A stretch of 64,000 nt of DNA from Paracerasibacillus soli (GCF_034006335.1 NZ_JAWDIQ010000002.1); one strand, 5' to 3'. Positions 1-11,050 are shown, numbered from the stretch's first letter. Notes: generated from the letters alone by a model not told the origin. A program made the numbers and translations.

Positions 1-846
1 GCAACCAAAACGAGTAAAGATCAGCATGTTTTAGTATTGATCATGGAAAATAAAGTGTGACTAAGCATATTCTTAAGCGAAATGACATCATCGTTCCTGA
101 AGGCGAAGAGTTTTTTCGATATACAATTCTGCCAAGGAATCACTTGGTAATTGGATCGGTGTCCCACTCTCGCGACAAAACCTGCGAAATCAAAATAATC
201 TTCGGTTTACAAAATATCCCCCATCTTCCCAAATGGAGCCCATGAAGAAGATTTAATAAAAGCGTTAAAAATCGCTTTTCGTGAAGATTCAACAATTCTT
301 ATTGAGCCTTTTATTAAAGGAAAAGAATATCGCTTTATGGTCATTGGAGATGAAACAGTTGCTGTCTTGCATAGAGTACCTGCGAATGTTACTGGTGATG
401 GAATATCTACGATTCAACAACTAATCGGCAAAAAAAATGTAGATCCGTTAAGAGGTAAAGGGTATAAAACACCATTAGAGAAGATTGAAATTGATGAAAA
501 CATGAAGCTTCTTGCAACAAGAAGACTTTACAATTGATACCGTACTTCCTGAAGGTAAATTACAATATTTACGTGAGAACTCTAATATCTCAACTGGTGG
601 AGATAGTATCGATGTAACAGATCAAGTGCCAGAAATATTTAAACAAATTGCTGTAGAATCATCACAAGCAGTAGGTGCAAAAATATGTGGAGTGGATATG
701 ATGATTGAGGATTTAGAAGATGAATGTTCACCTACGCAATCATTGAATTAAATTTTAATCCAGCCATCCATATTCACTCTTATCCTTACATAGGTAAGGA
801 ACGAAATATAGCTTATAGTATTTTAAAACTCTTGGATTTTGAATAA
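1..846 (+). pseudogene. GshF-like glutathione synthetase, C-terminal ATP-grasp part, frame-broken
   Basis: The gene enters from the left edge. Translating across frames gives a C-terminal ATP-grasp domain of the bifunctional glutamate-cysteine ligase/glutathione synthetase type. Recognisable blocks are ENKV-VTKHILK, IVPEGEEF, EPFIKGKEYRFMVIGD, VPANVTGDG, KICGVDMMI and a final stretch ending LLDFE. At least four frame changes occur (about 57, 150-240, 525 and 750), and the 57-245 stretch drifts well away from the family sequence, so this is more than one base-call error. The GshF family makes gamma-glutamylcysteine and then adds glycine, in the cytoplasm. No intact product is expected. It could instead be another amino-acid ligase of the ATP-grasp fold, but the spacing of blocks fits GshF best. 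Confidence 0.6.
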
Positions 847-881
847 CTAAATGAATAATTTGGAATTCTTATATCAATAAA

Positions 882-928
882 ATGAACAAAAAAAAACTCC
901 ATTAATAATGCAGTTTTTTTTCGTTCAT
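882..928. terminator. bidirectional terminator between the gshF relic and the arsC relic
   Basis: The flanks ATGAAC and GTTCAT pair, followed by an A-run and a T-run pairing around ACTCCATT/AATGCAGT. The result is a long AT-rich stem usable from either strand. Confidence 0.55.
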
Positions 929-929
929 G

Positions 930-1078
930 TTGAGATTATAAGCATCTGGATTTAAACCATATGCTTCAAGTCCAGCACTTTTAACACCCCATTCAAAACT
1001 CAGATGCTTTTTCTTCGCCCAACTTTCAGCCATTTGGCTACACATGAGTTACCTGTACATAAAAAATTAGGGATTAGA
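930..1078 (-). pseudogene. arsenate reductase (thioredoxin-type ArsC) fragment
   Basis: On the minus strand a short stretch reads FLCTGNSC, then, one base out of frame, SQMAESWAKKKHLSF followed by KSAGLEAYGLNPDAYNLN. This matches the P-loop (CTGNSCRSQ) and the following helix of the low-molecular-weight phosphatase-like arsenate reductases. The Arg codon of the loop is hit by a one-base loss. Only about 45 of roughly 135 residues remain; both the start and the later cysteines are missing. Its 3' side runs into the terminator hairpin. It is a relic with no expected activity, and a sign that an arsenic-resistance or similar cargo once lay here. Confidence 0.65.
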
Positions 1079-1155
1079 AAAAGAGAGTTGTAAACTGTTT
1101 TAAGATCATTAAACAACATCTCGAACTAATGATTTATTAGATAACTTTATGATTT

Positions 1156-3190
1156 TTATCTTTTTGGGAACTCCATCTTCCAACTAAAATATTCGTTATC
1201 AGGATTTTTCTCATAACGCAAATTAGCATCAAACTTTTTCCCCTTTTTGCTCGTTAATCCTTTAACCAAAACAACGTCATTTTTCAAAAGACCTTTTACC
1301 ATTGTTTTTGTTGGTTTCTTTTTCATTGACGCTAAATATTTATCATTTTTCCAAATAACAAATTTACAGCCGTTTTTCCAGTTACTACATCCGAAGCCTT
1401 TTTGGCCCTCAATTATTCCATGGCCACAAAGAGGACATTTTCCAGACCTCATTTGTTTTCCTTTTATTTGATACCTCATTAATAGTGATGTCTTTTTCAT
1501 TTTTAATTGTTTTAACAGCATCTTTAGTAAAATCGAAAATTAAGTTTAAAAAACTTTCTTTATTAAATTTTTGCTTTTCAATATAGACAATGTTTTTTCT
1601 AACCTTCCAGTGAATTCTAAATCAAATAATTCTTTCACTGGAAATGTCTCAACTAACTTTCTTCCGAGTTCTGTACAGATTAAATTTTTATTTTGAGTGG
1701 CAATATAGCCGACATCCTTTAGCTTTTTTATTGTTTCTGCCCTTGTAGCTGGTGTACCTATACTATAGCCACTTAAAATAGCAGCCATCATTTCTTCACT
1801 ACTTTCAATCTCTTTGTCCTTAACCTTACCGCATGTTTCCATTACTCTTAATAGTGTTTTTTCTGTATGATGCTTTGGTGGCTTTGTTACATGAGAAGTT
1901 AGTTTGTGATTTTCAATGACTCACGGTGTCATTTATGATAATTTTAGTTTCCTCATGTTTAGCTATAGGCATAAACTGCATAATAAAACTATTTTAATAG
2001 AAGTATAGACAATTTTTCATCTCCCGATAATGATTTCGGAAGTAAAATAAGTCGGAGTAATCGCACTGTGACTTTCTACTTTAGAATTATCAAAAATACG
2101 CTTCTTTTTTGCAAATTTAATTTCATGTTCATAGGGTAGTCCTTCTTTTAGATTATTAAGTACCTTTGCTGCCTTATCTACTAAACTTTCTTCCAACACT
2201 ACACTAGCGGTGTGGTGGATACGTAATATATTTCTTTTCATAAAGAGATTGAGCCACTTTCAGGACTTTATCAGAAAGTCCAACCTTTATATTTACTTGT
2301 TATAAAACCTTGTAAGTTTTGAAAGGTTGAATAAATGTGGGGCATTCCATTTTTAGTTCACTTTTCTTGTCTAAGATTGTGGCTGATTGATTACTTAGAG
2401 CTTGTTGAATTAATTCCAAAGCTTCCTTATCCTTAAATTTCTCCTTCCTATCTTCCGCGTATGTCCCTTCGTACTCTTTTTCATCTTTTGTTTTAAATAT
2501 AGCTGTTAATTTAAAATCTTCTGGCACAAAGTTTTCAATTTCCTTATCTCGATCATAAATAATTTTCAACGTTGGAAGTAGCACTCTTCCTATGTTCAGT
2601 GCCTTTCCAGAACCCTTTTGATATTTCAACGTCGCCACGGAGGTTAAATTAATACCAATGACCCAATCAGCCCACTGACGGCTAATACCAGCATCAAAAA
2701 GAGGTCTCATTTCTGTATTTGGCACTAGTTTTTGGAGTCCTTTTAACACCTCGTCTGGAGTCCATTCGTTCAGTAATAAGCGATATACCTGTTTTTTTGT
2801 ATGTAGATTATAAATAATCGTATCCCAATAACTTGTCCTTCCCGATCATAGTCACAAGCCGATATCACTGAGTCTACATCATTGCGTTTGATTAATTGGT
2901 ATATGATTTTCAATTGCTTTTTAGCACCAAGATCTTCTTTTCCTTTATTACGAGGATCGCTTTTCACCTTATAGCGAAATTTAGAAGGAATAAAAGGGAA
3001 GTTTTCCATTTCCACTTTGCCAATCCTTCGTCATAATCCCTAACGTCATAAAGTTGTAATAAATGCCCAAAAGCCCATGTAACAATATAGTCTTTTCCTT
3101 CAAAGTATCCATTTTTTCTATTTTTAATATTTAAGGCATCCGCAATGTTTTTTGCGACGGATGGTTTTTTGCAATAATTATACTAACCAT
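1156..3190 (-). pseudogene. topB: DNA topoisomerase III (TopB), frame-broken copy A
   Basis: Type IA topoisomerase, which passes single DNA strands through a transient tyrosine-linked break. The start at 3190 follows GGAGGGATAAA. Reading across frames gives the Toprim domain (SIIIAKK, then CDYDREGQ), the linker ending NIGRVLLPTL, the catalytic-tyrosine region (KKYITYP near 2220), the ATRAETIKKL block and a C-terminal zinc ribbon (CPLCGHG, GCSNW). At least seven frame changes occur, and the section around 1900-2010 looks shortened, so loss of function is likely, although some breaks may be base-call errors. A second, truncated TopB lies at 11077-11667 and a third relic at 9345-9615, all on this strand. 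Plasmids and integrative elements often carry such genes. Confidence 0.75.
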
Positions 3191-3638
3191 TTTATCCCTC
3201 CATTACCCCTCTTTTTAGAGAGGAAATTGGATTTTACTACATAGAAAATAAATACACCCAAATAAAATTGAGTGAAATTTGTGCAAGTTATATAAATGAC
3301 TTTTAAATAGTGTCTAGACTTTATGTTTGAAGAGGGTGGAGGATTTTAGAGTAATACCTCAAATTACATTGTACGTTTGTTCTGTGAATATATTATCTCA
3401 CAGATTGAATAAAGAACCAAATGTTTAAGGATTATATTATAAAATTGAAACTTTTTACGAGGATTACTATTATAAGGGAGATGGGTAATTGCTTGTTGAT
3501 CTATACTTAAGGAGCAAGAATTTTCATGATGAAAAGAGGGGATTCTTAATAGCCAGAATTACTGCTCGAGTAAGAAATTGGATTAATCTTCCCCTCTTAA
3601 AAGATGTTTTCACTTTTATAACAATGCCCTATCCTTGC
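3191..3638. other. gene-poor interval
   Basis: There is no convincing gene here. A plus-strand frame is open from a TTG near 3491 to about 3661 behind an AAGGGAG sequence, but it resembles no family I know and runs into the oppositely oriented hypothetical gene. The rest is AT-rich and without clear hairpins. Confidence 0.35.
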
Positions 3639-4249
3639 TTAATACAATATTGTAACTAAGTTAAGTTTGTGTAAAGCTAGATTCGCCAACGAATGCATAC
3701 TCTTTTGGCTTTTTTCTTCTAAAACCTTTAGATTTGTTTCAATTATCTCTGTACCGGCAACTAATAAACTCTCATAATACTCATTTTCAATCAGCTCGTT
3801 TATCAACTCCATTTTCCCTAAATTTTTATATACCTTGATTATATCTATATTTTGCAGATTTGATTTTCCGTAAATAACATCTACTGTTTCAATATAATCC
3901 TTTGTGGACTGCTTAAAAACACTTTCTAATAGATCCCATTCTATTTTAATATATTTTCTATTTTCGTTATCTTCAACTCCGTTTGTTTTAGGAAAAACCT
4001 CTAGGTTATTCTCTAAGACCTTTTTTAAATAATAATAGAATGAGGAAAATCCTTACACTTTTTTAAAGTTATAATTACGTTAGCACTAAATTCTGTTTCA
4101 TCAAACGTGTAAAGCGATCTATATAAAATAAAAAATTCTTCAATATCATTAAGAACCTTTTCACTTAATTCTTTTTTATGAACCTTGCTTTTCGAAAAGT
4201 ATTCCTTTAATTGGAGAGGTAAATCCAAGTTGTCAATAAATAAATCCAT
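3639..4249 (-). CDS. hypothetical protein, one frameshift
   Basis: I do not recognise the family. The start at 4249 follows a strong GGAGGAAGAACAGCT signal. The first 70 residues (MDLFIDNLDLPLQLKEYF onward) end in a TAA at 4025, but the next frame continues directly with LKKVLENNLEVFPKTNGVED and runs to a stop at 3639, giving about 200 residues. The product looks cytoplasmic, rich in Leu, Glu, Lys and Asn, mostly helical, with no membrane segment or signal peptide. The continuous coding character on both sides of the break suggests a single lost or added base. It lies in a decayed accessory region, so a real mutation is also possible. Confidence 0.5.
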
Positions 4250-4383
4250 AGCTGTTCTTCCTCCATGATTTAGTACATATATTCAGTAGTTTAGCACAAT
4301 CAAAAGGTGTTGTGGATTATAGTTCTTAGACTTTTCTTCTATTTTCTTTGATTATGTACTAAGAGAGTTGTGAGGAAATATCT

Positions 4384-4600
4384 ATGGAAGTGAGAGAGGC
4401 CTTTGGCTTAGTTTTAAAACAAGTTAGGACTGAAATTTCTTGTCTTAAGAATAACTAGCGAGTTTTAGCGATTTAGATAGAACTTATATAGGCCTTATGG
4501 AAAGAGGAAAAAAGAACCCCACCTCTTAAAACCATTTTGCAATTGCCTTCGTATTAGAATCAATTGCTAGATGAATTTGTTACCAAGACAGAGAAGATAT
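4384..4600 (+). pseudogene. XRE/HTH_3 family regulator relic
   Basis: It starts at ATG 4384 behind GAGGAAATATCT and reads EAFGLVLKQVRTE, then, after frame changes, DLDRTYIGLMERGKKNPT. This is the recognition-helix and turn region of a Cro/C1-type helix-turn-helix protein. Several frame changes and stops within 70 codons make it non-functional. Such small regulators typically accompany phage, restriction-modification or integrative elements. Confidence 0.55.
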
Positions 4601-4651
4601 TGAACCAATGGTGCAATTAATTATTTCTTTAAAAAAATTAGAGATTTTCTC

Positions 4652-4815
4652 TTATGCATACCCTATATAAAATAAAAAATCTCTTATCTCTCTTTTAAAG
4701 TCAATTTGATACCTCAATGAAGCAATGTTTAACTCTTTTTTAATTAGCCATTCAATTTCTTCGAGGTCTTCCCATTAAGTTTTAATGCTTTTTCAAAGCT
4801 TTTTTCACTAACCTC
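4652..4815 (-). pseudogene. small hypothetical coding relic
   Basis: The minus strand shows a coding-like stretch of about 50 codons with one frame change (SFEKALKLNGK, then EIEWLIKKELNIASLRYQID and a stop at 4652). There is no clear start codon. The family is not recognised. I report it because its amino-acid pattern looks like real protein, not random frame. Confidence 0.3.
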
Positions 4816-5046
4816 TTACGTTAGTTTTTATTCTATGTGGCAGTATCCTTGAACACCATAGGTACAATATTAACTCAGTTTATTGTATTTATTCTTCAAC
4901 AATATCTATTCAAACCTAGCTTAGTAGTATAATATACCCAATTATATGATAAAATCGATAATGAATTTAGAATTATCAGGAATATAATTCGCTATTTAGA
5001 GCAGGTATATTGTGAATAGATTAATTAGAAAAAAAGGGGTGTTTTA

Positions 5047-7595
5047 ATGAATTTCTTGAGCAAAGCAATGGAGGAATTTGGTGTTGAAAAAAAGAAGAAG
5101 GTGATAGATCCAGTTAAAATCTTTTATGAGGAATTAATTCAAAAGCCTACCTATAATTTTCTGAGAGACAATCAAACCGAATTTTTACGCAAGTGGGATA
5201 GGAAAGAGAAGATAAAGATATTGTTGGTATTATGGAAACGGGATCTGTAAAACCCTTTTGGGCCTTCTTATGTTATATTCAAAGCTTTTAGAGGGGGTAG
5301 GACCTGTTGTTTATTTCTGTCCAGATAATCAATTAGTGGAACAGGTATGTGCTCAGGCAGCCTTATATGGAATACCAACTTGTATCGTGGAGAAAGTAGA
5401 AGGTAGTAGAAGAGAGTTTCCTCTTGAATTTATAAACCAAGAGAAAAATTTTAGTTGCAACATTTGAGCAACTATTCAACGGACAATCAATATTTGGGAT
5501 TAGAAATAGTATGAGAAGAGAAATACAAGATATAGGTGCTCTAGTTATAGACGATGCCCATGACTGTGTGATAAAAGCTCGGAAAAAGGCTACTGTAGAA
5601 ATAACTAGAAGTGGGAACGAGACACTTTATAATGAAATTTTGGCTCTCTTTGAGGAGGAACTAAGGTACCAAGGGAAGGTGCTTTTAATAATATCCAAAA
5701 ACGCGAGTATTCTGTAATCCTACAAGTGCCCTCCTGGGCATGGGAAAATAAATTGACAATGGTTAAGAAGTTACTGGCTGATAATAATAACGACGGAAAC
5801 CCTAATATCTTTTTCAATCTGCCATTGATAAATGATTGCTTATCATTGTGTGATTGTTATGTTAGTGGCGGAAAAATAGAAATAACACCTATTTCAATAC
5901 CGGTTGAGAGTGTACCATCATATAAAAATGCTAAAACCGTTATATTTTATCGGCGACGTTAGGGAATAGCTACGAGCTAATTAGTGATCTGGATATATCA
6001 GAAGAAACTTTAAAGAACCCTATAACAGTAGATAATACCCAATTAGGTGAAAGGCTTATTTTGACGCCTAAGAGGTATAAGACGGAATTTAATGATGATA
6101 TTATGCGGAAACAATGCCTAATATGGGCTGAGAGGAAAAACATTAATGTAGTGGTAATCGTCCCTAATGATTCAATAGCGCAGAAATGGAGTAAGATTGG
6201 AGCTAAACTAGTAACAAGTAATAATATACAGGAAAGCTTACAACAGCTTAGGGATAGTGAGGGTAATGTTTTAGTTTTTATGAATCGATATGATGGTATT
6301 GATTTAATAAACGACATGTGTAGAATTTTAGTTCTGGATGGCATGCCTACAAAAGAAAGTCTAAAGGACAAAATTGAGATGCAGTATAGAGAGGATTCTA
6401 CTTATCTTAACCTCAAAGAGCGCAGATCATAGAACAAGGCATGGGTAGGGGTGTCAGATCCGGTACCGATCACTGTATCACATTTTTACTTGGAAATGAT
6501 TTGCTTTCTTTTATAGGGAAAAATCAAAATAAAAAGTTATTTAGCCCAAGTGTACAAGCACAAATTGATTTTGGTATGAGTTTAATTAGAGAAAATAATA
6601 TGAGTGTAAAAGAGGTAGCGGTAGCAATAAACTCTGCAATGGATACATGTTTAGCTGCAGATGAAAAATGGAGGAATTCCATAAGGAGTTAGTGAGTAAT
6701 GCGTCAGAGAAGTATAAAAAAGTACAATTAGATGATTATATTGGAGTAGCGAGTCTCTTGAGAAAAGCTACAAGATATTCTTCAAGAAGAGATGAACAGA
6801 ACGTTAATGTTTGCATGAATGAGATAGTAAAAAAGGTAACAGATACTGCAGATGAAGGTTGGTTTTACCAGTTATATTCTAATCTTATAAGCACAATAAA
6901 TAAAGTAAGAGCGCAAGAGTTGCAACTTAAGGCTTACGACCTTAATAGCGCTTTATTGAAACCGCTGACATTTGTGAAATCGAAAAAAAGTGAAAAAGTG
7001 TAGTAGTCAGGTTGAGAATTTTAAAGAACGCTTAAAAGAATACTCTACTGCAAACGATATAGTCATAGCTTTAGATGAGATAACATCGCAATTATTATAT
7101 TCTCCAAGTCATGACTATCAAATTTTTGAAAAGGCTGTAAAAGATCTCGGGTACTTTTTAGGGTTTATTTCAGAGCAGCCGGACAAAAAATCAGATGGGC
7201 CAGATAATTTTTGGAGAACAGAAAACTTCGATTTTGTTATTGAATGTAAAAATCAATCGACTGGAGAGGTTAGCAGATCTGAGACTTCTCAAATTGCCTC
7301 ATCTAAGAGATGGTATACTGATTTATATGCTGAAGAAAACAGGCTATGTTTGGTAATGTTCCACCCGGAAAGTATTCTCAGAAGAGATGCATATGGGGAT
7401 TCAGAGTTTAACGTGGTAAATAAAGAGAAACTAACTCACTTAAGAGAAAAAGTAAGAGCATTGGGCGAAAAACTAAGTGTCAAAGGTTCAAATGAATGGA
7501 CTGTAGGAGAGTTACAGGACAGATTATCAAATTGTCGTTTGGATCAGAAATTGTTTCTCCAAGAGTTTACATCAAAAATTCGCAGACAGAGATGA
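5047..7595 (+). CDS. SF2 (XPD/DinG-like) helicase with C-terminal PD-(D/E)XK nuclease, frame-broken
   Basis: One gene of about 850 residues spread over three frames. The start at 5047 follows AAAAAAGGGGTG. Rejoined, it shows a Walker A motif (METGSGKT once a missing G is restored near 5250; about residue 65), a DEAH-like box (VIDDAHD, about 168), motif III (FLSATLG, about 300) and motif VI (QGMGRGVRSG, about 463). That order is typical of superfamily 2 helicases of the XPD/DinG branch. The C-terminal 200 residues contain GPDNFW followed by FDFVIECKN (about 728), the D...ExK signature of restriction-like nucleases. About eight single-base breaks occur. Their joins are clean, so the living gene may be intact. 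I infer an antiviral or foreign-DNA role from architecture and setting: a converging kinase gene and a decayed island around it. I cannot assign it to a named defence system. Confidence 0.65.
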
Positions 7596-7725
7596 CTTCA
7601 AAAGATTTAACTAGAACAGAAACTTTAAGTTGCTTGCTAATGAAAAGTCTATCAAGCTAGATAACTGCTGAGTGTAACTAGATAACAATAGGCTTTTAGG
7701 AATTTTGTAGTGTTTTTTTTGCAAA

Positions 7726-7772
7726 AAAATATCAGGTGTAAACTATTGAGAGTAATATACACCTGATATTTT
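7726..7772. terminator. bidirectional terminator between helicase and kinase genes
   Basis: A perfect 15-bp inverted repeat (AAAATATCAGGTGTA and its complement) surrounds a 17-base loop, with an A-run on the left and a T-run on the right. It serves two converging genes. Confidence 0.85.
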
Positions 7773-7793
7773 AAAAGAATTACCCACCACTTT

Positions 7794-9266
7794 TTAAATA
7801 CTACGTCTGTTGACAATTTCTAAATAACCTGCAGCTTGATATCTATATTGTGCACAACCTTCTAAAATTTCATAAGCAACATTATAAACATTACTTTCTT
7901 TACTATTCAAACAAACAAAATAAGCAATGTCAGAAAAATATCGTAATTATGAAATCTCCCATAACCAGTGGCTACTGCATAATTTTTTCTAATGGCATCA
8001 AGGATTTCAATCTGCTCTATATACCTGAGTTTTAGAATAAGCTTACCGAATGAATTTAATTTATTATCTACTAGATAATCACACAGCCTACCGGACTTAA
8101 TTAACTCTGTAATAAATTCATTTGTTTGAATGTCTAATATTGAATTATGTATTTTCTCTAGTGTAGCTCTTTTATCGAATTTGTTTTTTCTTTCATTGAG
8201 TTTCATCTTGATATCAATTAATATTCGTCAACAGAATTATATCGTTTAAGTTTATCTCTACTACAGCACTTCTCTACCACAAATGATAGTAAGTGTTCAG
8301 CATCTGTAGATCCAGTAGTAAATACATAATCTATAAATTTACCGAGAGAATATATATCGCTTTTTCTATCAAGTTTTGTAAAATCTCCTATTGCTAAAGG
8401 ATCTAAAAACAGATGATTATTTTTTTGGAAGCACTTGACTTTAAACTCCTCTCTATTGATTCATCTTTACTGAGTCCAAAATCGCATATTACAAAATCAT
8501 TATTTATCTTTAATATATTACCTAAATGTAAATCTCTATGAATTATATGGTTTTTATGAGCGTAGCTCATTCCATTTAGTACATCATATATAATCTTCAA
8601 TTTTTGTTCAAAGGGGATTTCTACCTCTTTTTTTAGGTAATCATATAAATTTTCATTGGCTCTTTCCATTAGGTAAGAAAAGTTTTCGTGGTCATAGCTA
8701 AATACCTTTAAAATTTGTGCAGAGTCCCGTAATTTATACATGTTCTCAAATTCATACTTCATTCTTTTTTGGAACTCAAGATTATCTTTATATAGAGGTT
8801 TTAATTCCTTTTTTACAATGCCATTTTCAACTTTTATAATTACACAATAAGAACCTTGATCAAAAATGTCGTTATTAGATAGCTGTAATAAGCCATTCTC
8901 AGGATTTTTAAACTCTATATCATTTCTTTTAAGAAATCTAGTTGATTTATCAAAGACAGTTTTAGATATTTCTTTATCATATGTAGAAAACTTGAAGATA
9001 TTTAAAATAGCTTCAACTAATTTTAATCTTTTAGCTTCACTTAGCTCTTTGAACTGTTCAGATAGCTGTTCTGTATCGATATACTTAAAGATTAAAAAGC
9101 TATCAAAGTAATCTTCGAGATTCAAATAGTCGATTGATAGGACTGAATCTTCAAAGTAATAATCAAGAACTAAACCATTATAATACCAATTGGTTTCATC
9201 TACCTTTGTATCCCATAAAATGCTATCGAAATAGTTAATTAATTTTATGAACTCTTCTAGCTTCAT
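7794..9266 (-). CDS. atypical Ser/Thr protein kinase with extra N- and C-terminal regions, frame-broken
   Basis: About 490 residues when rejoined. The start is ATG 9266 behind GGAGGAATGTGCT, not the longer frame beginning at 9299. Residues 1-110 are unassigned. A protein-kinase fold follows: a loop near FDQGSYCVII, a candidate Lys in VKKELKP, the catalytic loop HRDLHLGNIL (about 240), the metal-binding DFG in ICDFGLS (about 265), then SDIYSLGKFI. The kinase part ends in YNSVDEY, and a further region of about 130 residues (from MKLNERKNKF) continues to the stop at 7794. Three frame changes lie near 8420, 8225 and 7930. All necessary catalytic residues are visible. Bacterial kinases of this type occur in defence loci, so a link to the converging helicase-nuclease is plausible but unproven. 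Confidence 0.65.
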
Positions 9267-9344
9267 AGCACATTCCTCCATACCGAACAAAGTCGACAAC
9301 CAGGGTAATCATATTCAAGTCATTTTCTATCACTAAAACTATAT

Positions 9345-9615
9345 ATAATCTTCAATTGCTTTCCAGCACCAGAATCTCCGCACCCACTATTAAGGGTTTT
9401 CCTCAACCATAATAGAGAGACTATTTAGGCGCCATTATGCCATTATTTCTTCGTAATCCTTTGTGACATTATACAGTAATAGCAAATTTCCAAAAGCTTA
9501 TATGATAATTTAGCCATTTCCTTCGGATAGGCATTTTTTGCTTTAAATTTTCAGAGTGTCTGTTATGTAGTTGCAACGGAAGGCCTCTCTTTGATGATTA
9601 ATTTGGGCTTATTCG
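9345..9615 (-). pseudogene. topoisomerase III relic B (N-terminal piece)
   Basis: The minus strand preserves scattered but ordered TopB blocks in different frames: KLIIKERPSVA (compare the Toprim start), then GNLLLLYNVTKDYEE (compare GHLLQLYDVRDYDE in copy A), then DSGAGKQLKIIY (compare LGAKKQLKIIYQL in copy A). Stops and frame changes are frequent. It is a clear molecular fossil, closer to copy A than to copy C. Confidence 0.6.
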
Positions 9616-9649
9616 TTCCGCCATAATACAAACAGTAGTCTGTTTCTTA

Positions 9650-10844
9650 TTATTTGATTTGTTCGAGGTATCTTGTAAAAACCCACCCCTCTACAATTTG
9701 TTGATTCTCATAGTCAGAATAAATCACGTAAGTCCAGTTCTTTCTCTTTTCAACAATTTGTACTACATATCCCGCGTTTAACGTACCACTTATTCTTGAG
9801 TCTTTTGACTTGCCTTCTCGCACAACAAGATTATTCTTAGAAACTACTCTGAAATTGTTAGTTATTTGATTAGAAACGTCCTTTTTAAGCTCATCTTTTA
9901 TCCATTTAACTGAAGTTTTTTCTGATTGAAAAATACCCTCTTCTTCATGATATGTGTACGATTGAACGACTGGTATTACTGTTTCTTCCACATATTGTGC
10001 AACTTGCGTAAGGGAGTTAAGGAAGTCTATAAAATAATAGATAAATATAATAATACTCATAATTGGCTTACTTATTTTCTTAGCATCAATACTTTCACTA
10101 ATTTCTTTAGATACTACTTCTTCTGCCTTATCACTTTCTAAAATGGTCTGGATAGCGCTATATCTTCATCAGTTAATTTAAGGTTTTCCCAGTCTAGATC
10201 ACTTATCTTATCTGACAATGTAGATAGTGATTGAGCTAAAGGAATAAGTTTCTCCACATCTGGGAACTTAATTTGACTTGCAATACTCGCAAGACCAGCA
10301 AACTTTTTCATATCGGGAACTTAATTTGACCTGCAGCACTCGCAAGACCAATAAACTTGTCCATATCAGGGTACTTAATTTGACTTGCAGCACTCGTAAG
10401 ACCAGCAAACTTCTCTATATTGGGGAACTTAATTTGACCTGCAGCACTCGCAAGGCAGAAATTTTTTTCATATCGGGGAACTTAATTGACCTGCAGCACT
10501 CGCAAGACCAACAAACCTGTCCATATCAGGGTACTTAATTTGACTTGCAGCACTCGAAAAACCCGCAAACTTGTCCATATTGGGGAACTTAATTTGACCT
10601 GCAGCACTGAAAAACCCGCAAACTTGTCCATATTGGGAACTTAATTTGACCTGCAGCACTCGCAAGACCAACAAACCTGTCCATATCAGGGTACTTAATT
10701 TGACTTGCAGCACTGAAAAATCCGCAAACTTGTCCATATTGGGAACTTAATTTGACCTGCAGTACTCGCAAGACCAGCCATCTTCCTGATATCAGATTGC
10801 TTTGTTTTCTCTATTGAAATTATGGCATTTGGAAACTCCTTCAT
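9650..10844 (-). CDS. SH3-domain protein with a 54-bp tandem-repeat region, frame-broken
   Basis: The start at 10844 follows AAGGGGATTGTTAGAT, and the stop of an upstream coding fragment sits two bases before it. Residues 1-20 (MKEFPNAIISIEKTKQS) lead into about ten 18-residue repeats of the type GLASAASQIKYPDMDKF. A short acidic linker (SDKAEEVVSKEI) and a hydrophobic segment (MSIIIFIYYFIDFL), probably a membrane anchor, come next. The last 70 residues form a bacterial SH3 domain (LVVREGKSKDS, WTYVIYSD, VEGWVFTRYL). SH3b domains of this kind usually bind peptidoglycan or cell-surface peptides. Five of the nine repeat spacings are 52 or 53 bases, so the repeat array as written is out of frame. 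This may be real slippage or read error. Confidence 0.55.
10270..10795 (-). repeat. ten-copy 54-bp tandem repeat inside the SH3-protein gene
   Basis: The core AATTTGACYTGCAGCACT recurs at 10270, 10323, 10377, 10431, 10484, 10537, 10591, 10643, 10697 and 10749. Two sub-types alternate (GGGTACTTAATTTGACTTG and GGAACTTAATTTGACCTG). Each unit encodes one 18-residue repeat, so this is a protein repeat and not a CRISPR. Confidence 0.85.
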
Positions 10845-10846
10845 AT

Positions 10847-11050
10847 CTAACAATCCCCTTCGGTAATATTTGATATTCTCCCGCTCTCTTTGTTAAGCGA
10901 TTTATCTGATCTGTTCAATAGATATTCTTCTATAAAATTAAGATAAGAGACAAAAGCAGGAAGAACTAGCTTATATAGATGGTTTTTTTACAAGAGTCAA
11001 TTAAAATGCCCAATAAGTTTCGGGTCAAATTCGTACAACCTAGGTAAAAC
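10847..11050 (-). pseudogene. C-terminal coding fragment upstream of the SH3 gene
   Basis: The minus strand is open for about 45 codons (LYKLVLPAFVSYLNFIEEYL through NITEGDC) and stops at 10847, only two bases from the SH3-gene start, as in a translationally coupled operon. Further upstream the frame is interrupted (YEFDPKLIGHFN then stop). I do not recognise the family. Its 5' part is missing, cut off by the truncated topB copy C. Confidence 0.4.

Noticed and set aside
3491..3661. 56-codon plus-strand frame with AAGGGAG upstream
   Set aside because: The signal is good but the product resembles nothing and overlaps the end of a converging gene; kept only as a remark.
10270..10795. CRISPR-like regular repeats
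   Set aside because: The intervening sequence is itself repeated and the unit encodes an 18-residue protein repeat; there are no unique spacers and no cas genes.
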